A stretch of DNA of 64,000 nt from Kocuria carniphila (GCF_004136555.1 NZ_NOIT01000005.1:116496-180495); one strand, 5' to 3'; positions 30,005 to 39,536 are shown, counted from the stretch's first letter. A program made the numbers and translations. Notes: generated from the letters alone by a model not told the origin.

Positions 30005-31195
30005 ATGGAATCCCTCGTCATCGTCGGCGCTTCGCTCGCCGGCCTGTCAGCAGCCCGAGCCGCTCGCCGCCAAGGATTCACGGGCCGCCTGGTCATCATT
30101 GGTGATGATCCGGAACGCCCCTACGACCGCCCTCCGCTCTCCAAAGAATTCCTCAGTGGCCAGTTCCAAGCGGAGGACCTGACCCTGGAAATCGAGGGAG
30201 AACAGCTCGACGCCGAATGGCTGCTCGGCGTGCGCGCCGTCTCATTCGACCCCGTCAGCCGCGAGATCGCGCTCGAGGACGGGCGCACGGTCCACGCCGA
30301 TCTCTTGGTCATCGCCACCGGCGCCTCCGCACGGCAGCTGCCGGAGCTCACGGGCCTCGACAACGTGCTGACCCTGCGCACCCTCGAGGACGCACGTAAA
30401 CTGCGAGCCCTGGTGGAACGCGGTGGTCAGCTGGTGGTTCTGGGTGCCGGATTCATTGGCGCGGAGGTCGCGTCCACGGCGCACTCGCTGGGCCTGCAGG
30501 TCACCGTGCTGGAGAAGTCGACCACTCCGCTGTGCGGACCGCTTGGTGCCGAAATGGGTTCCGTGGTGGCACGGCTGCACGAGCAGGCCGGCGTGGAACT
30601 GCTGTGTGGGATCGACATTGAAGGCTTCAACACGGAGGACAATTCTGTGACTCACGTGCGCCTGGCCGACGGCCGTGTACTTCCGGCGGACATCGTGGTG
30701 GTCGGCATTGGAGCCCAGCCCAACGTGGCCTGGCTGGAAGGCTCGGGGATCGACGTCGGCAATGGCGTGGTCTGCGACGCCGCCGGGCGCACCACCGTGC
30801 CCGGGGTCGTGGCCGTGGGCGATTGCGCGGCGTGGCTGGACACCCGCACCGGGCAGCACCGCCGGGTGGAGCACTGGGCCGGTGCGGTGGGCCGTCCGGC
30901 CGTCGCGGTGGGTGCGTTGCTCGACCACGACGACGCGTACTTGCCCGTGGAGCAGCCCTACTTCTGGTCGTGCCAGTACGGCGCGCGCCTGCAGTTCGTG
31001 GGGGACATGACCGGCTCGGACCGTGTGATCTACGAGCACGGCGGGCCCGGTGAGGAAAGCTTCCTGGCCGTCTACTACGCCGGCGATGATCCCGTGGCCG
31101 TTCTGGGCTGGAACCAGCCGAAACAGTTCACGCGCTGGCGCAAGTTCTTGGCCAAACTGGCGGTTTCCTCCGCCGAACAACGCTTGATCGCCTGA
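30005..31195 (+). CDS. FAD-dependent ferredoxin reductase (oxygenase-coupled type)
   Basis: 396 residues from ATG 30005 (GAAAGGGG upstream); an upstream ATG at 29909 overlaps the operator and is rejected. FAD motif VIVGASLAGLSAARAAR at the start, PYDRPPLSKEFL, a second Rossmann motif for NAD (VVLGAGFIGAEVAS, about residue 145), and VPGVVAVGDCA. It belongs to the BphA4/rubredoxin-reductase-like family, passing electrons from NAD(P)H to the Rieske ferredoxin. Upstream of the oxygenase by 64 bases. Confidence 0.92.
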   Translation: MESLVIVGASLAGLSAARAARRQGFTGRLVIIGDDPERPYDRPPLSKEFLSGQFQAEDLTLEIEGEQLDAEWLLGVRAVSFDPVSREIALEDGRTVHADLLVIATGASARQLPELTGLDNVLTLRTLEDARKLRALVERGGQLVVLGAGFIGAEVASTAHSLGLQVTVLEKSTTPLCGPLGAEMGSVVARLHEQAGVELLCGIDIEGFNTEDNSVTHVRLADGRVLPADIVVVGIGAQPNVAWLEGSGIDVGNGVVCDAAGRTTVPGVVAVGDCAAWLDTRTGQHRRVEHWAGAVGRPAVAVGALLDHDDAYLPVEQPYFWSCQYGARLQFVGDMTGSDRVIYEHGGPGEESFLAVYYAGDDPVAVLGWNQPKQFTRWRKFLAKLAVSSAEQRLIA

Positions 31196-31259
31196 ACCAC
31201 AGTAAACGACACCCGATCCCCACTTCCCTCGTGTGAAGTAGTTCTGCAAGGAGGGCCCC

Positions 31260-32402
31260 GTGTCCACCAACATTGTTTCCGAGAGCCTCATTGCCACGTT
31301 GCCGGGCCGCACCTACACCGACCAGAACTTCTTCCGGGCGGAACAGGAGCAGATTTTCGAACGGATGTGGTTCTGCGCCGTGCGCTCCGCGGACCTGGAC
31401 AAGCCCGGCGCCTACCGGACCGTGCAGGTGGGGCGGGAAAGCATCATCATCACCCGTAATCGCAAGCACGGCATTCGCGCGTTCTACAACGTGTGCCGCC
31501 ACCGCGGGGCCACGCTATGCACGGAGGACAGCGGGGAGGCCAAGCGGTCCTTCCAATGCCCGTACCACGCGTGGACCTACGACTTTGACGGCAAGCTGAT
31601 TGCCGCGCCCAACCTCACCAAAATGCCGGACATCGGCCGCGAGGAGTACGGCCTGGTGACCATTCCCGTGCGCGAGTACCTGGGGTACGTGTGGGTGTGC
31701 CTGGCGGACGAGCCGCCATCGTTCGAAGAAGACGTCATGGGTGCCATTGAGGAGCGGCTGGGTGATTCCGAGTCCATCCAGGCCTACGACATTGCCCATC
31801 TTTCCCTGGGGCGGCGGATCACCTACGACGTGAAGGCCAACTGGAAGCTCATCATTGAGAACTTCATGGAGTGCTACCACTGCGCCACCATCCACCCGGA
31901 GCTCACCGAGGTGCTGCCCGAGTTCGCGGACGGGCTGGCGGCCCAGTACTTCGTGGGTCACGGCGCGGAGTTCGGGGAGGACGTCAAGGGCTTCACGGTG
32001 GACGGCTCCGAGGGCCTGGACCGGATTCCAGGGGTCGACGAGGACCACGACCGGCGCTACTACGCGATCACCATCAAGCCCACGGTATTCGTGAATCTGG
32101 TGCCCGATCACGTGATCATCCACCGCATGTTCCCCGTGGCCGTGGACCACACGATCGTGGAATGCGATTGGTTGTACCTGCCTTCGGTCGTGGAATCCGG
32201 CAAGGACGTCTCGGCCTCCGTGGAACTGTTCCACCGGGTCAACCAGCAGGATTTCGATGCGTGCGAACGTTGTCAGCCCGCCATGGGGTCTAGGATCTAC
32301 GCCAAGGGCGGGGTTCTCGTGCCCAGCGAGCACCACATTGGAGTCTTCCACGACTGGGTCATGGCTACAGTCGGAAGCGCTGGCGATGCGAAGGGACCAT
32401 GA
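31260..32402 (+). CDS. gbcA: Rieske oxygenase, glycine betaine demethylase-like (GbcA family)
   Basis: 380 residues from GTG 31260 with AAGGAGGG upstream. The Rieske centre is C79-R-H81 and C100-PYH103; the mononuclear iron site follows as ENFMECYHCATIHPE with H207 and H212. The pattern and length match GbcA and the related stachydrine demethylases. Its place beside dimethylglycine and sarcosine oxidases and a BCCT carrier makes glycine betaine the best substrate guess; it would release formaldehyde and dimethylglycine. Stop overlaps the transporter gene. Confidence 0.85.
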   Translation: MSTNIVSESLIATLPGRTYTDQNFFRAEQEQIFERMWFCAVRSADLDKPGAYRTVQVGRESIIITRNRKHGIRAFYNVCRHRGATLCTEDSGEAKRSFQCPYHAWTYDFDGKLIAAPNLTKMPDIGREEYGLVTIPVREYLGYVWVCLADEPPSFEEDVMGAIEERLGDSESIQAYDIAHLSLGRRITYDVKANWKLIIENFMECYHCATIHPELTEVLPEFADGLAAQYFVGHGAEFGEDVKGFTVDGSEGLDRIPGVDEDHDRRYYAITIKPTVFVNLVPDHVIIHRMFPVAVDHTIVECDWLYLPSVVESGKDVSASVELFHRVNQQDFDACERCQPAMGSRIYAKGGVLVPSEHHIGVFHDWVMATVGSAGDAKGP

Positions 32403-34408
32403 TGAGCAGTGAGCATTCGAATGCAGGCACCCCGGATGAAGCGGGCAGCCTAGACCCGGGCACGGAGCCGACAGCGGCCAGTCCCGTGGATGACCTCACC
32501 GAGTTGCATCACGCGGAAAAGAACGAAGCGGATATCCTGGCGGCCCTCAAAGAGGGGGTGGAGCGGCGTCGTCGGCCGATCCGAGACCGGTTCGAGGGCC
32601 TCGACAAGGTGATCCTGGGCGTGACCGGCGCGATCGTCGTGGCGTTCGTGGTGTGGGGGTTCGTGGGCACCGAGAGCCTGTCGACCACCTCGACCACGGC
32701 CCTGAACTGGGTCATGGAGAACACCGGCTGGATCTTCGTGCTGTGCTCGTCCTTCTTCGTGATTTACGTGCTGTGGTTGGCACTGGGGCGGTACGGTGCG
32801 ATCCCGCTGGGCAAGGACGGCGAGCAGCCCGAGTTCCGCACCGGGTCCTGGATTTCCATGATGTTCGCGTGCGGCATGGGTATCGGCCTGATGTTCTACG
32901 GCGTGGCCGAACCGCTGTTCCACTACATTTCGCCGCCCCCGGCCACGGTGGACGGGCAGACCAGTGAGGCGATCGAGACGGCCATGGCCACCTCGCTGTT
33001 CCACTGGACGCTGCACCCGTGGGCGATGTACGCGGTGCTCGGTATCGCCGTCGCGTACGGCACGTTCCGGATGGGTCGCAAGAATCTGCTCTCGGAGGCG
33101 TTCGTCTCGCTTTTCGGCCGACGAGCCGTGGACGGTGTGGGCGGGAAGATCATCAATATTCTGGCGATTTTCTCCACGCTGTTCGGCTCGGCGGCCTCGC
33201 TGGGCCTGGGCGCGTTGCAGATCGGCAGCGGCCTGCAGTTCAACGGGCTGATCGGTGAGGTCGCCACGCCCATGCTCGTGGCGATCATTGCGGTACTGAC
33301 GTTCTGCTTTGTGGCGTCTGCGGTGTCCGGGATTGAGCGCGGCATTCAGTTCCTGGCCAACACCAACATGGTGCTCGCGGTACTCATGGCCGTGGTGATC
33401 TTCGTGGTTGGCCCCACCCTGTTCATCCTCAACCTCATCCCGTCCGCGATCGGCACGTACTTTCAGCAGCTCCCGGACATGGCGGCTCGCACGGAGGCGG
33501 TCGGTGACGACGCCATGCGCGAGTGGCTGTCCGGCTGGACCATCTTTTACTGGGCGTGGTGGATTTCGTGGACGCCCTTCGTGGGAATGTTCATCGCTCG
33601 CATCTCGCGCGGGCGCACCATCCGTCAGTTCGTCACCGGCGTGCTGGTGGTCCCGTCGCTGGTGTCCCTCTTGTGGTTCGCGGTCTTCGGCGGCACCGCC
33701 ATCAACATCCAGCACATCGCGGACGGCACCCCCGATCCCAACGACGGCATCGCCACAATGGTCGACGGCGTCCCCACCATTTCGTTCGACGGCGCCCTCT
33801 ACGACATGTTCAACGGGCTCGACGCACCGCAGTTGCTCACCGCGGGCCTGGCCGTGCTGGCCATGATCCTCACGGGTATCTTCTTCGTCACCGGTGCGGA
33901 TTCCGCGTCAATCGTCATGGGGTCGCTGAGCTCCCGGGGCACCCTGGAGCCGTCCCGACCCGTGGTGGTCTTCTGGGGCGTACTCATGGGCGGTGTTGCG
34001 GCCGTGATGCTCCTGGCCGGTGGCGACACCCCGGACGAGGCGCTGGGCGGGTTGCAGCGGATGACCATTGTGGCGGCGCTGCCGTTCGTGCTGGTGATGT
34101 TCGTGCTCTGCATCGCCCTGACCCGCGACCTGCAGGCCGATCCCATGTGGCTTCGCCAACGACTGTCCGATTCGGTCATGCGACGCACGATCCGCTCCGC
34201 CGTGGATGACTACGGTCACCAAAAGTTCACGCTGGTCACACGGGAGAACACCGAACCGGACACGGGTCAGATCCAGGCAATTGATGCCACGGCCGCTGGG
34301 CAGCCCATTTACGAGTCCCACGACGGTCACGGGGAAACGCGGCGCCGTAGGCGACGTGGCGAACGGGACGAGCCGCGCGGAGGTGAGGAACCCAGGGACA
34401 GAGGATAG
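32402..34408 (+). CDS. BCCT family glycine betaine/choline-type transporter
   Basis: 668 residues from ATG 32402 (TGATG overlap with gbcA). An acidic N-terminal tail of about 60 residues precedes 12 membrane helices. BCCT signature WAWWISWTPFVGMFIARISRGRTIRQF is split across residues about 384-410, and the Gly-rich GMGIGLMFYG helix is present. Tail residues after about 590 are hydrophilic. It imports betaine by ion symport, here for catabolism and probably osmoprotection as well. The long charged tails resemble osmosensing BetP carriers. Confidence 0.93.
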   Translation: MSSEHSNAGTPDEAGSLDPGTEPTAASPVDDLTELHHAEKNEADILAALKEGVERRRRPIRDRFEGLDKVILGVTGAIVVAFVVWGFVGTESLSTTSTTALNWVMENTGWIFVLCSSFFVIYVLWLALGRYGAIPLGKDGEQPEFRTGSWISMMFACGMGIGLMFYGVAEPLFHYISPPPATVDGQTSEAIETAMATSLFHWTLHPWAMYAVLGIAVAYGTFRMGRKNLLSEAFVSLFGRRAVDGVGGKIINILAIFSTLFGSAASLGLGALQIGSGLQFNGLIGEVATPMLVAIIAVLTFCFVASAVSGIERGIQFLANTNMVLAVLMAVVIFVVGPTLFILNLIPSAIGTYFQQLPDMAARTEAVGDDAMREWLSGWTIFYWAWWISWTPFVGMFIARISRGRTIRQFVTGVLVVPSLVSLLWFAVFGGTAINIQHIADGTPDPNDGIATMVDGVPTISFDGALYDMFNGLDAPQLLTAGLAVLAMILTGIFFVTGADSASIVMGSLSSRGTLEPSRPVVVFWGVLMGGVAAVMLLAGGDTPDEALGGLQRMTIVAALPFVLVMFVLCIALTRDLQADPMWLRQRLSDSVMRRTIRSAVDDYGHQKFTLVTRENTEPDTGQIQAIDATAAGQPIYESHDGHGETRRRRRRGERDEPRGGEEPRDRG

Positions 34409-34424
34409 GAAACATCACGCACAC

Positions 34425-34476
34425 GGGCCCGCTGGCAGCGGACCTGTCCATGCGTCTCAACTGGCCAGCGGGGCCC
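34425..34476 (+). terminator. Terminator-like hairpin after the betaine transporter
   Basis: GGGCCCGCTGGC (34425-34436) pairs with GCCAGCGGGGCCC (34464-34476) with one bulged G. There is no T run. It marks the probable end of the betaine operon. Confidence 0.55.
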
Positions 34477-34495
34477 ACGATAATCTGCGGATCAT

Positions 34496-34840
34496 GTGGT
34501 CGGAGCTCCGCTCAATCACCGGAAGCAGGAGAGAGCGCGGGCTCAGTGCATGGAGCAACTTTACTGGCGTTTGGGGGAGCTGGGGGTGAGTCAAGTGATT
34601 CTGGAAGCTAGGGAGAAGTCTCAGCGCCAAAAGGACTTGCAGCTTGTCAACGCGCTACGAAGTAAGGGAACGATGCCCCCGGATCTTCGGGTGGAGATAG
34701 GCTTCCCAAAAGATGAGCCCATGCTATGGATTCCGGACCAGATGCTGGGAGCGCTAGGTGTTGCTGGCCAGGAGGTTGTTGACGGCGGTGCTGACTCGTA
34801 CCCAGTGGTGATCTTCAGGTTGACTCTGCCCTTGGGGTAA
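34496..34840 (+). pseudogene. C-terminal remnant of a DUF3800-like protein
   Basis: From about residue 19 the translation, MEQLYWRLGELGVSQVILEA followed by a RQKDLQLVNALRSKG segment and DEPMLWIPDQMLGALGVA, matches the C-terminal third of DUF3800-type proteins, which have an RNase H-like fold and often lie in mobile regions. The N-terminal catalytic part is missing and no ribosome site precedes the start. I read it as a fragment. It could instead be a short free-standing gene. Confidence 0.5.
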
Positions 34841-34896
34841 GGCGTGTGCTCTTGTGTAGCCCATCGGACAGTCCGGTGGCGACCGAAAGGATCACG

Positions 34897-35388
34897 ATGA
34901 CTGATTTCGTTGTGGAAGAGCGCCCTGAACGTCCCTGGGTCGGAGTGTCGATCACCGGGGAACTCGCCCACTGGGGTCGGGTGAACGCGCATGTGCCGCA
35001 GATTTACGCTGCTCTGGCAGCAGCCGGAGGGATCCCTCTCGGTGGGCCGGTCTACCAGTACCACCGTATGAAGACCGCCGCCGATCCGATGGATATCACC
35101 GTCTCGGTTCCGGTGGCCGTGTGCATCGAGCTCGGTGAGGGCTACGAGACTGGCGTCCTTCCCGCCGGCCGGTATCTCGTGGCACGACCGGAAGGGGGCC
35201 CGGATGTTCTGGATCGCGTGCACGGGGAGATGTGGCAGTGGGCGAGTGTGCAGGGACTCGATCTGGCAATCGAGGAGCGAGCCGACGGCATCCACTGGCA
35301 GGCGCGTACCGAGCAGTTCCTCACCGACCCTGAGACCGAGCCCGACCGCAGCAAATGGGCGGTCGAGGTCGCATACTTACTCTCGTGA
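34897..35388 (+). CDS. GyrI-like effector-binding domain protein
   Basis: 163 residues from ATG 34897 (GAAAGGATCACG upstream). The single domain has the GyrI/AraC effector-binding pattern: VVEERPERPWVGVSITGEL at the start, GGPVYQYHRM, and MDITVSVPVAVCIELGEGYETGVLPAGRYLV. Such domains bind small hydrophobic molecules. It overlaps the MerR gene (GTGA), and that MerR protein carries a similar domain, so the two probably work on the same ligand. Confidence 0.8.
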   Translation: MTDFVVEERPERPWVGVSITGELAHWGRVNAHVPQIYAALAAAGGIPLGGPVYQYHRMKTAADPMDITVSVPVAVCIELGEGYETGVLPAGRYLVARPEGGPDVLDRVHGEMWQWASVQGLDLAIEERADGIHWQARTEQFLTDPETEPDRSKWAVEVAYLLS

Positions 35389-36200
35389 GCGGGAACGCCA
35401 GGCTATCGATCGGGGAATTCAGCCGCCTCACCTGGCTGTCACCAAAGGCACTACGCCTTTACGAGCGGAAGGGTCTGCTGCTGCCGGATCTCGTCGACGA
35501 GTACACGGGCTACCGCTACTATCGGCGATCCCAGGCCGAGCGGGCACGCATGATCGCGCTGCTGCGCCGCGTCGGGATGCCGCTGGAGCGGGTCAGTGCT
35601 GTGCTCGACGCTGAGGAGGACCGCCGACGCGATCTGATCGAGGCGTATCGCGTGGAGACCACGCGCGCGCACGAACGCGCCGTCGCCCTGCTTGATGGCC
35701 TGGCGGACGGTCCCCGCGAGGACCCGGCCGAGCGCGCGCCGAAAGTGCAGAGCCGCGTGGCGAAGCCGTGGACGTTTGTTTCGCGCACGCTCCGCACGAC
35801 CGCGGCCGACCTGCCGTCTCATATCGAACGAACCGCCTCCGCCCTGGCACAACGCGCCGGAACCGACATCGACCGGGGCGCGCCGCTCGTGGTCGTGTAC
35901 CACGGCGAGGTGAGTTGGGCGTCGGACGGACCGATCGAGATCCGTGTACCCGTTCGGGACGATGATGCGGCTGACGGCAGAGAACCTGAGGGCAACGAGT
36001 TCTTCGTCGACGTTCCGTTCGGCGAGGTCCAGTTCCCCACGATCTTGCGTTCCTTTGACGCGGTGCGCGAAGCTGCCGCGAGCGGCGGTTACCGCCCGTC
36101 GGGATCACCGAGCGAGATCTATCTCGATGGCGACCCGTTTCGATGCCAAGTCGCGCATCGCTACGTCGCGTCCACGCTTGCAGGTGGTGGGAGCTCGTGA
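35385..36200 (+). CDS. MerR family regulator with GyrI-like C-terminal domain
   Basis: 271 residues from GTG 35385, overlapping the upstream stop. N-terminal MerR helix-turn-helix (SIGEFSRLTWLSPKALRLYERKGLLLPDLVDEYTGYRYY, split over residues about 6-45), coiled-coil linker (about 70-105), and a C-terminal effector-binding domain (about 150-260). This is the BmrR/Mta-like layout of multidrug sensors. The last residues overlap the start of a decayed IS481 transposase, so the natural C-terminus may have been altered by that insertion. Confidence 0.85.
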   Translation: MSGNARLSIGEFSRLTWLSPKALRLYERKGLLLPDLVDEYTGYRYYRRSQAERARMIALLRRVGMPLERVSAVLDAEEDRRRDLIEAYRVETTRAHERAVALLDGLADGPREDPAERAPKVQSRVAKPWTFVSRTLRTTAADLPSHIERTASALAQRAGTDIDRGAPLVVVYHGEVSWASDGPIEIRVPVRDDDAADGREPEGNEFFVDVPFGEVQFPTILRSFDAVREAAASGGYRPSGSPSEIYLDGDPFRCQVAHRYVASTLAGGGSS

Positions 36201-37204
36201 CGACGCACCATCGCAACGCGCCCCTCACTCTGGAGGGAAGGAAACGGCTCGTCGAACGATGTCACACCCGCCCGATCGCGCACGTGGCCGCCGACATGGG
36301 CATCTCGCGTGCCCCAGCATCGAAGTGGGTCAATCGCCACAAGTAGCACGGCGAACTCGGATTGATCGATCGCTCATCGACTCCAGCACGACAACCGACT
36401 GCAACGCCGGGCCAGCTCGTAAAGCGGATTGCGACGATGCGACGCGAGAACAAGTGGCCCGCCTCACGGATCGCCTTCAAGCTCCACAAGGACAAGACAC
36501 CTGTCGCCCGCCGCACGATCACACGGCTGCTCGCCCAGCTCGGGCTGAACCACCGGAAGTTCATCGACCCGAACGGCGAGAACAACCGGGAGCCGCAGAA
36601 GATCAACGCCGAACGGCCCGGACATATGGTGCACATCGACGTGAAGAAAACCGGCCGCATTCCCGAAGGCGGCGGTTGGCGAGTGCACGGCAAGGGCAGC
36701 GCCGAGGACAAAGCGGTGGCACGAACGAAAACTCGGGGCGCAAAGACCGGCTATGTGTTCCTCCACTCCGCGATCGACGGCTACTCCCGACTCGCCTACA
36801 CCGAAGCTCTGCCTGACGAGAAGGCCGTGACCGCCATCGCGTTCCTAGACCGGGCGAGAACATGGTTCGCCGCTCACGGCATCACCCAGATCGAGCGCAT
36901 CGTCACCGACAACGGATCCTGCTACCGCGCACATGCCTTAGCTGACGCGATTGATGGGAGCCGACATCATCGGATCACGCCCTACACGCCGCGCCACAAT
37001 GGGAAGGTCGAGCGGTACAACCGCATTCTCGCCGAAGAGTTTCTCTATGCTCGCATCTGGCACTCAGGAGCCGAACGGGTCGACGCCCTCGAGGCCTGGA
37101 ATCTGCACTACAACTACCACCGGCCGCACAGCGCGCACAGCGGACAGCCTCCGGCATCGGCGACACCGTCACGCGTCAACAACGTCCTGGCCTCCTACAG
37201 CTAG
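36197..37204 (+). mobile_element. IS481-type transposase, inactivated by an amber codon
   Basis: The frame from GTG 36197 to 37204 encodes an IS481/IS3-like transposase with one in-frame TAG at 36344-36346, codon 50, inside the usual WVNR-x-x-x-HGELGL-x-DRSS motif. N-terminal HTH: LTLEGRKRLVERC, ISRAPASKWV. The DDE residues are all present after the stop: D in HMVHIDVKKTG, D in RIVTDNGSCYR and E in GKVERYNRILAEE. No terminal inverted repeats could be found by eye on either side, so this is an old, immobile copy. A GTG/TTG restart near 36362 would lack the HTH. Confidence 0.85.
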
Positions 37205-37289
37205 GCGATGCCGAGAGCGGCGAGGGAACTTGGTTCGACCAATACGAGGGGATGGTCGAGCGGACCGACATACCGCTCTAGATTACGCA

Positions 37290-37325
37290 AAGGCCAGGTC
37301 CCGTCAGCGCGGGGGCCCTGGCCTT
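37290..37325. terminator. Terminator-like hairpin after the IS remnant
   Basis: AAGGCCAGG (37290-37298) and CCTGGCCTT (37317-37325) form a perfect stem extended by inner CCCG/CGGG pairing. It separates the transposase remnant from the monooxygenase gene. The rest of the 37205-37499 gap shows only a repeated AATAGTCG (37356 and 37399 regions), perhaps a regulator site. Confidence 0.7.
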
Positions 37326-37499
37326 AACTTCCCTGCTCCCTGCGGGAGTGGGCGACTTCAATAGTCGTAATAACTTGGTCCAAAGTCAACATCGAATGAA
37401 TAGTCGACTTCCTACCGGGGATGGTGCGATTCCCGAACCGGAGTAGCCTCTAACGCACCAGCCTTGCTGTGACGCACGCTCCCAGAGAGGAGCACCTTC

Positions 37500-38777
37500 A
37501 TGAGCGATAAGAGCGCGCACCGCACCACTCACCACACCACCTGCGCCATCGTCGGCGGCGGCCCGGCTGGTCTCGTGCTCGGCCTGCTACTCGCCCGCGC
37601 CGGCGTGGAGGTCACCGTCCTGGAGAAGCACAAGGACTTCCTCCGTGACTTCCGCGGCGATACCGTGCACCCCACCACCCTGGCTTTGCTGGAGGACCTC
37701 GGGCTATTCGAGCGCTTCAACGCCATCTCGCACTCCAAGGTCACCCACGTGGACCTGCCCATCCCCGGCGGCCCACCCGTGCGCATGGTCGACTTCTCGC
37801 GCCTGCCCGTGCGCCACCCCTACATTGCCATGGTCCCGCAGTGGGATCTGCTCAGCCTGCTCGCCGAGGCCGCCGCCACCGAACCCACCTTCACCCTGCT
37901 CGCCGAGCACGAGGTCACCGGGGTGGTGCGCGAGAACGGGCGAGTGAGCGGCGTCGTCGTGGAATCCCCGCACGGCCCCGGCCGCGTGCTGGCCGACCTC
38001 ACGATTGCGTGCGACGGTCGCTGGTCCGTGATCCGTCAGGACGTGGGCCTGCCCGCGCGCGAGATCCCCGTGACGTTCGACGTCTGGTGGTACCGCCTCC
38101 CCGCCGCCCGCCACGCGGGCGAGTCGCTGCTGCCGCGCACCAACCGCGGGCGCGTGGCCATTGGCATCCCCCGCGACGGCTACATCCAGGTCGCGCAGCT
38201 CGGGCCCAAGGGCGCCGACGACGCCGTGCGCGCCCGCGGTCTCGACGCTTTCCGGGCCGACGCCGCGGCGTTGTTCCCCGAGGCGGCGGACGGGGTGTCC
38301 GGGATCGAGTCCATGGCCGACGTGAAGCACCTGGACGTGCGTGTGGACCGACTGCGACGCTGGTACGCCCCGGGTGTGCTGTGCATTGGGGATGCCGCGC
38401 ACGCGATGTCCCCGGTGGGTGGCGTGGGCATCAATTTGGCGGTGCAGGATGCGGTGGCGGCGGCGCGGGTGTTGGCGCCGTTGTTGCTGGCCGGCACGTT
38501 GTCCGGGCGGTCTGAGCAGAGGGCGCTGGCCCGGATCCAGCGGCGGCGCATGATGCCCACCGTCTTTGTGCAGGGTCTGCAGCGTGTCCTGCACGCGCGG
38601 CTGATCATGCCCGCGATCAACGGTCGGGAACTGCGGCCGCCCCTGTGGCTCGTGAAGCTCGTGCGACGGGTGCCCGTGCTGAGTGTGTTCCCGGCGCTCG
38701 CAGTGGGTGTGGGGCCGCGGCCGGAGCGGGCGCCGGGGTGGGCGCGGGGGTCTGCGCGGGGCCACCGCGAGGTTTAA
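37500..38777 (+). CDS. FAD-dependent aromatic-type monooxygenase
   Basis: 425 residues. The three family fingerprints are present: GxGxxG dinucleotide motif IVGGGPAGLVLGLLLARAGVEVTVLEK (about residues 17-43), the DG motif LTIACDGRWSVIR (about 166-178) and the GD motif VLCIGDAAHAMSPVGGVGINLAVQDA (about 295-320). It belongs to the PHBH-like flavin monooxygenases that hydroxylate aromatic or polyketide substrates. Substrate unknown; no pathway genes adjoin. Its C-terminus runs into an Arg/Gly-rich low-complexity tail. Confidence 0.88.
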   Translation: MSDKSAHRTTHHTTCAIVGGGPAGLVLGLLLARAGVEVTVLEKHKDFLRDFRGDTVHPTTLALLEDLGLFERFNAISHSKVTHVDLPIPGGPPVRMVDFSRLPVRHPYIAMVPQWDLLSLLAEAAATEPTFTLLAEHEVTGVVRENGRVSGVVVESPHGPGRVLADLTIACDGRWSVIRQDVGLPAREIPVTFDVWWYRLPAARHAGESLLPRTNRGRVAIGIPRDGYIQVAQLGPKGADDAVRARGLDAFRADAAALFPEAADGVSGIESMADVKHLDVRVDRLRRWYAPGVLCIGDAAHAMSPVGGVGINLAVQDAVAAARVLAPLLLAGTLSGRSEQRALARIQRRRMMPTVFVQGLQRVLHARLIMPAINGRELRPPLWLVKLVRRVPVLSVFPALAVGVGPRPERAPGWARGSARGHREV

Positions 38778-38823
38778 GGTTCCCTATTACGTTTTGTGAG
38801 GCGTTTTACGGGAATAGGGAACC
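38778..38823. repeat. Perfect 11-bp inverted repeat after the monooxygenase
   Basis: GGTTCCCTATT (38778-38788) and its exact complement (38813-38823) flank a 24-base spacer. The first arm begins right after the TAA stop at 38775-38777. It may be a terminator with a large loop, or a protein site; the spacer has two GTTTT stretches. No T run follows. Confidence 0.6.
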
Positions 38824-38965
38824 ATAAGTCCATGGGTCAGCGGCAGGTAGGTACCGGTGACGCGGCGTCGTCCCGTGTGGTCTACTGAAGGTCCGCGGAC
38901 GGGGCCGGCCGGAACGCAACCCCGGCGCGACAGGATCCGCGGTCGATGATGAGAAAGGCGTTCAC

Positions 38966-39508
38966 ATGGCTTTCAGCAAGGGTGACCGGGTCGGGTGGAA
39001 CACCGCGCAGGGCACCACGTACGGGACCGTGCAGTCCAAACACACGGATGATCTGGAATTCAAGAATCAGACGTTCCGGGCCGACAAGGACGATCCCGTG
39101 TACGTGGTGGAATCCGAGAGGACCGGTTCCCAGGCCGCTCATCACGAGTCCGCGCTCTCGGACGCCACGGATGGCGACAAGGACGTCGATTCAGGTCACC
39201 GCCCACCCCAGAAGGTGCAGGAGGCGGCCCAGCGCGCCGTGAAATGGATCGACGAGGGCAAGGCCGGCAAGGGTTTCACGGACACCGGTGAGCATCGCGC
39301 GCACCAGTTGGCCGAGGGTCAGACCGTGGACGATGAGGTCATCAAGAAGATGCGCGCGTACTTCAAGCGACATGAGGTGGACCGCTCCGCCGAGGGCTTT
39401 CACGGCGGGGAGGACGGCTACCCCTCTCCGGGTCGTGTGGCGTGGGATGCGTGGGGCGGAGATCCCGGCCGGGACTGGGCCGAGTCCCAGACAATCGACG
39501 GGGAGTGA
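38966..39508 (+). CDS. DUF2945 (HVA1 TUDOR-like) domain protein with extra C-terminal domain
   Basis: 180 residues. Residues 1-60 (FSKGDRVGWNTAQGTTYGTV, DDPVYVVESERTG) are the DUF2945/HVA1 TUDOR-like fold. Residues about 80-180 form a second module (AVKWIDEGKAGKGFTDTG, then a KMRAYFKRHEVDRSAEGF segment and WDAWGGDPGRDWAE). I have seen this WGGD-type module attached to phage-related proteins, but do not know its function. AAAGGCG precedes the ATG. A gap of 28 bases leads to the next gene. Confidence 0.75.
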   Translation: MAFSKGDRVGWNTAQGTTYGTVQSKHTDDLEFKNQTFRADKDDPVYVVESERTGSQAAHHESALSDATDGDKDVDSGHRPPQKVQEAAQRAVKWIDEGKAGKGFTDTGEHRAHQLAEGQTVDDEVIKKMRAYFKRHEVDRSAEGFHGGEDGYPSPGRVAWDAWGGDPGRDWAESQTIDGE

Positions 39509-39536
39509 GCGGGGAAGCCCCGGCTTCACCGGCTCC

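Noticed and set aside
39288..39536. Longer methyltransferase frame starting at 39288
   Set aside because: The first 83 residues are the frame-shifted shadow of the DUF2945 gene.
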